Assembly (NCBI GenBank): GCA_015661585.1
Contig: DQVU01000112.1
Coordinates: 1-6,460, forward strand
Source of the DNA: Methanothermococcus okinawensis
Lineage (GTDB): Archaea > AGJL01 > Methanococci > Methanococcales > Methanococcaceae
DNA length: 6,460 bases
Direction of reading: 5' to 3'
A model generated the notes under the pieces. The model ran no database searches and was not told the DNA's origin. It was given only the letters and a program-made list of their open reading frames with translations. Position numbers and translations under genes: made by a program. Positions 5,094 through 6,460 of the stretch are shown piece after piece; within the stretch, counting starts at the first letter, position 1; every line of letters starts with the position of its first letter.

Positions 5094-5501
5094 ATGGTGA
5101 ACGTTGAGAGGATCAGTTTATCATTTCCTAAGTTTCTTTTGAAAGAGATAGATGAAGTAGTAAAAAAGAAAGGATACTCCAGTAGGAGTGAACTTATAAG
5201 GGATGCTGTTAGAAAGTATATCTTAGAGAGTAACCAACTGGGTAAAAGAGATCTAATTAATGCCATTATTATAGTGGTATATAATCCAACAAAAAACTCC
5301 ATGGAAGAGATGAGTAGAGCCTATTTTGAACACAACAGTATAGTGAAGTCTATAAATCAGTCCTATATTAGAACATCCTGTGGATGTAATAAAAAGGTTG
5401 AAGTATTTATTGTAGAAGGTAATTCAGAGGAGGTTTCTAAATTTTACAGTAAATTATCTAACTTAGATGGAAAGGTTTACGACAAGATAATAGTATTTTA
5501 A
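5094..5501 (+). CDS. NikR-like ribbon-helix-helix regulator with a Cys-x-Cys site
   Basis: This 135-residue protein has the NikR layout: an N-terminal ribbon-helix-helix DNA-binding domain (about 1-48; RISLSFPKFLLKEIDEVV, then GYSSRSELIRDAVRKYI, close to NikR's GYxSRSEAIRD) and a C-terminal ACT-like domain (about 55-135; INAIIIVVYNP, then VEVFIVEGNSEEVSKFYSKLSNLDG). In classical NikR, nickel is bound by three His and one Cys (E. coli His76, His87, His89, Cys95). In an ungapped alignment anchored on the VEVFIVEG strand, the positions of His87, His89 and Cys95 are Arg93, Ser95 and Lys101, and the only cysteines form SCGC (Cys96, Cys98). His80 lies near the His76 position. It may therefore sense another metal, a redox signal or nothing by this route. 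The length matches NikR. It is last in the transporter run, so it may regulate that operon. Confidence 0.8.
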   Translation: MVNVERISLSFPKFLLKEIDEVVKKKGYSSRSELIRDAVRKYILESNQLGKRDLINAIIIVVYNPTKNSMEEMSRAYFEHNSIVKSINQSYIRTSCGCNKKVEVFIVEGNSEEVSKFYSKLSNLDGKVYDKIIVF

Positions 5502-5541
5502 GGGTTGTATTTTAAACTGATATTATAAAAATTATTATAAT

Positions 5542-5773
5542 AACCTTAATACCCATTTAAAGTAATAATAAAAATAATAAAAAAGACTGAGAAATATTAA
5601 AATATAGTATTAATAATAGCAACCTATTAGGAAGGATCTACTCCACTTCCATAGTATCTTAGAGCATCCCAGGAGATTATCTTTTATTCTAATTTTAATA
5701 CCTTCTTCTTATACTTTTATTTTTTATAGATTATTGTTATTCTTATCAGAATTTTTTGATGGGAATTAGGGTT
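5542..5773 (+). repeat. MITE-like intergenic element, copy 3
   Basis: This 232-bp copy lies 40 bp after the NikR-like gene. The ends AACCTTAATACCCAT (5542-5556) and ATGGGAATTAGGGTT (5759-5773) are inverted with 13 of 15 matches. The left arm is A-rich (5561-5620 about 13% G+C), the core at 5621-5680 is about 40%, and the right arm is T-rich. The core shares CTACTCC (5639-5645) with copies 1 and 2, and TCTTAGAGCATCCCA (5657-5671) with TCTTAGTATCCCA (2079-2091) of copy 2. The flanking bases TTATAAT and TTATTTT agree at 5 of 7, weak support for an old duplication. Its T-rich arm may also terminate the upstream operon. No ORF is present. Confidence 0.68.
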
Positions 5774-5802
5774 TTATTTTTTATTGGATAATTATTATAG
5801 TC

Positions 5803-6085
5803 GAGAATATGACGTTTTAAACTTATAATCAAAATAATAATAATTATAATAAAAAATAAATAAAACAAAAAAATAACAGAAAAAAGACAGAAAACTTCTA
5901 AGAAGAAGGATTAACAGAAATCCCGCCCTACCTCCCCAGTACTTACTACAGTCTAGGAAAATAAGGAGTTTATTTTATTTTTTACCTATATTTTTAGGTA
6001 TTAACAGTTTTAGGATTTTTATTTTTTAATTTAATTTTTATTATTTTTATAATATATTATAATTATTATTTTATTTAAGATTCTC
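5803..6085 (+). repeat. MITE-like intergenic element, copy 4 (eroded; ends uncertain)
   Basis: The same architecture recurs: an A-rich left arm (5821-5880 about 8% G+C), a core at 5901-5960 of about 45% G+C, and a T-rich right arm (6001-6060 about 7%). The core carries AACAGA followed by CTACCTCCCCAGTACT (5928-5943), comparable to the core of copies 1 and 2 and to 2343-2356. It begins with the palindrome CTTCTAAGAAG (5895-5905). The outer limits are proposed from GAGAAT (5803-5808) facing ATTCTC (6080-6085). The consensus end sequence is not recognisable, so membership rests on core and composition. Confidence 0.45.
5982..5999 (+). repeat. Small hairpin in the right arm of copy 4
   Basis: TACCTA and TAGGTA form a perfect six-base stem around a T-rich loop. 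It lies within long T-tracts and could contribute to termination, but no gene immediately precedes it. Confidence 0.3.
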
Positions 6086-6200
6086 AGGGATTCTACTTCT
6101 GTAGTATTACTATTTTTATAATAATTATTACTATTTATGCCATAATCCCCTTAAAAGAGGATTAATTTTTATGTATAAAGTTTAATGAGAGTTATCAAAA
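6086..6200. other. AT-rich spacer before the hcp promoter
   Basis: Apart from CCCCTTAAAAGAGG-type sequence near 6147-6160 and a TATAAA at 6175-6180, I see no gene, no further element copy and no convincing site in this stretch. Confidence 0.4.
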
Positions 6201-6204
6201 ATTT

Positions 6205-6223
6205 TTTTATATCACAATATCAC
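6205..6223 (+). promoter_or_regulatory. hcp promoter with a tandem ATATCAC repeat
   Basis: The T-run leading into TTTATATC (about 6206-6213) is a good archaeal TATA element 48-55 bp before the hcp ATG and predicts transcription from about 6233-6238 with a short leader. ATATCAC occurs twice with one spacer base (6209-6215 and 6217-6223), overlapping the TATA box and the DNA just behind it. That position suits a repressor that blocks preinitiation complex assembly. The TATA call is fair; the operator is inference. Confidence 0.5.
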
Positions 6224-6250
6224 TAATAACACTGTTGAAAAAAGTAAAAA

Positions 6251-6254
6251 GGTG
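6251..6254 (+). promoter_or_regulatory. Ribosome binding site of hcp
   Basis: GGTG six bases before the ATG at 6261 supports that start. An in-frame GTG at 6252 lies within this site and is therefore an unlikely initiator. Confidence 0.6.
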
Positions 6255-6260
6255 TATAAA

Positions 6261-6460
6261 ATGAAATATGAGAAAAGGCCTACAAAGATGTTCTGCTACC
6301 AGTGTCAGGAGACTGCAAGGAATACAGGTTGTACAGTTGTAGGTGTATGTGGTAAGAAGGATAAGGTGGCCAATCTTCAAGATCTTCTAGTATATACTAT
6401 AAAAGGGTTAGCCTATGTGTGTGAAAAGGTAGGTAGATCCACTGAGGAGATCGATAGATA
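6261..6460 (+). CDS. hcp: Hybrid cluster protein (hydroxylamine reductase), N-terminus only
   Basis: The first 66 codons are present and the gene runs off the window. The N-terminal cysteine motif is intact: FCYQCQETARNTGC...GVCGK, with Cys12, Cys15, Cys24 and Cys30 (C-x2-C-x8-C-x5-C), the ligands of the proximal iron-sulfur cluster. The following segment, NLQDLLVYTIKGLAYVCE, is typical of the family. The full protein is usually about 430-550 residues and holds the hybrid Fe-S-O cluster further on. Hcp reduces hydroxylamine in vitro and is tied to nitric-oxide detoxification and redox stress; in methanogens it is cytoplasmic and its physiological substrate is less certain. The gene has its own promoter and is separated from the NikR-like gene by two repeat elements, so it is a separate transcription unit. 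Confidence 0.92.
   Translation, partial: MKYEKRPTKMFCYQCQETARNTGCTVVGVCGKKDKVANLQDLLVYTIKGLAYVCEKVGRSTEEIDR

Noticed and set aside
6080..6250. Classical NikR operator (GTATGA-N16-TCATAC) before hcp or the transporter run
   Set aside because: No such half-sites were seen in either promoter region, so no nickel-type operator is claimed.
5502..6260. Missing substrate-binding protein gene for the transporter
   Set aside because: I looked for a lipoprotein or signal-peptide ORF here and in 1873-2668; both spacers are repeat-filled and have no frame of useful length.

Overview
The window reads as chromosomal DNA of a thermophilic methanogenic archaeon of the order Methanococcales (Methanocaldococcus/Methanotorris-like). 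The evidence is AT-rich DNA with moderately richer genes and extremely AT-rich spacers, GGTG-type ribosome binding sites, archaeal TATA boxes and archaeal-type proteins: a Nog1-like GTPase, a helix-turn-helix/PhoU fusion, a NikR-family regulator and a hybrid cluster protein. The genus cannot be fixed from this window.

Layout: (1) 1-423 (+), the C-terminal part of trpD (tryptophan biosynthesis). (2) 841-1872 (-), a Nog1/Obg-type ribosome-assembly GTPase, convergent with trpD. (3) 2669-5501 (+), a compact four-gene run with 9-16 nt gaps: an ABC permease and ATPase of the nitrate/sulfonate/taurine type, a helix-turn-helix protein with two PhoU motifs, and a NikR-like ribbon-helix-helix regulator whose nickel-binding histidines are replaced around a Cys-x-Cys motif. 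No substrate-binding protein is encoded here. (4) 6261-6460 (+), the start of hcp (hybrid cluster protein, nitrosative/oxidative stress), cut by the window end and with its own promoter.

The three large spacers (424-840, 1873-2668, 5502-6260) hold the most unusual content: a family of short repeat elements of about 230-320 bp, all in the same orientation. Each has an A-rich left arm, a core of clearly higher G+C and a T-rich right arm, and the clear copies end in inverted repeats resembling AACCTTAGTTCCCATCAA. The best copy (1921-2208) has a perfect 17-bp terminal inverted repeat and is flanked by a perfect 7-bp direct repeat TATTAAA, as expected of a miniature inverted-repeat transposable element (MITE) with a target-site duplication. 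Two more copies (465-783, 5542-5773) are clear, a fourth (about 5803-6085) is eroded, and a core-like remnant lies at 2281-2400. Two copies bracket the GTPase gene, and two fill the gap between the NikR-like gene and hcp.

Functionally, the transporter run looks like a self-contained uptake module with two built-in candidate regulators. Its substrate is not determined by the sequence. The Cys-x-Cys NikR-like protein lies upstream of hcp, and a tandem ATATCAC repeat just behind the hcp TATA box is a candidate operator, but a link between the two is inference.
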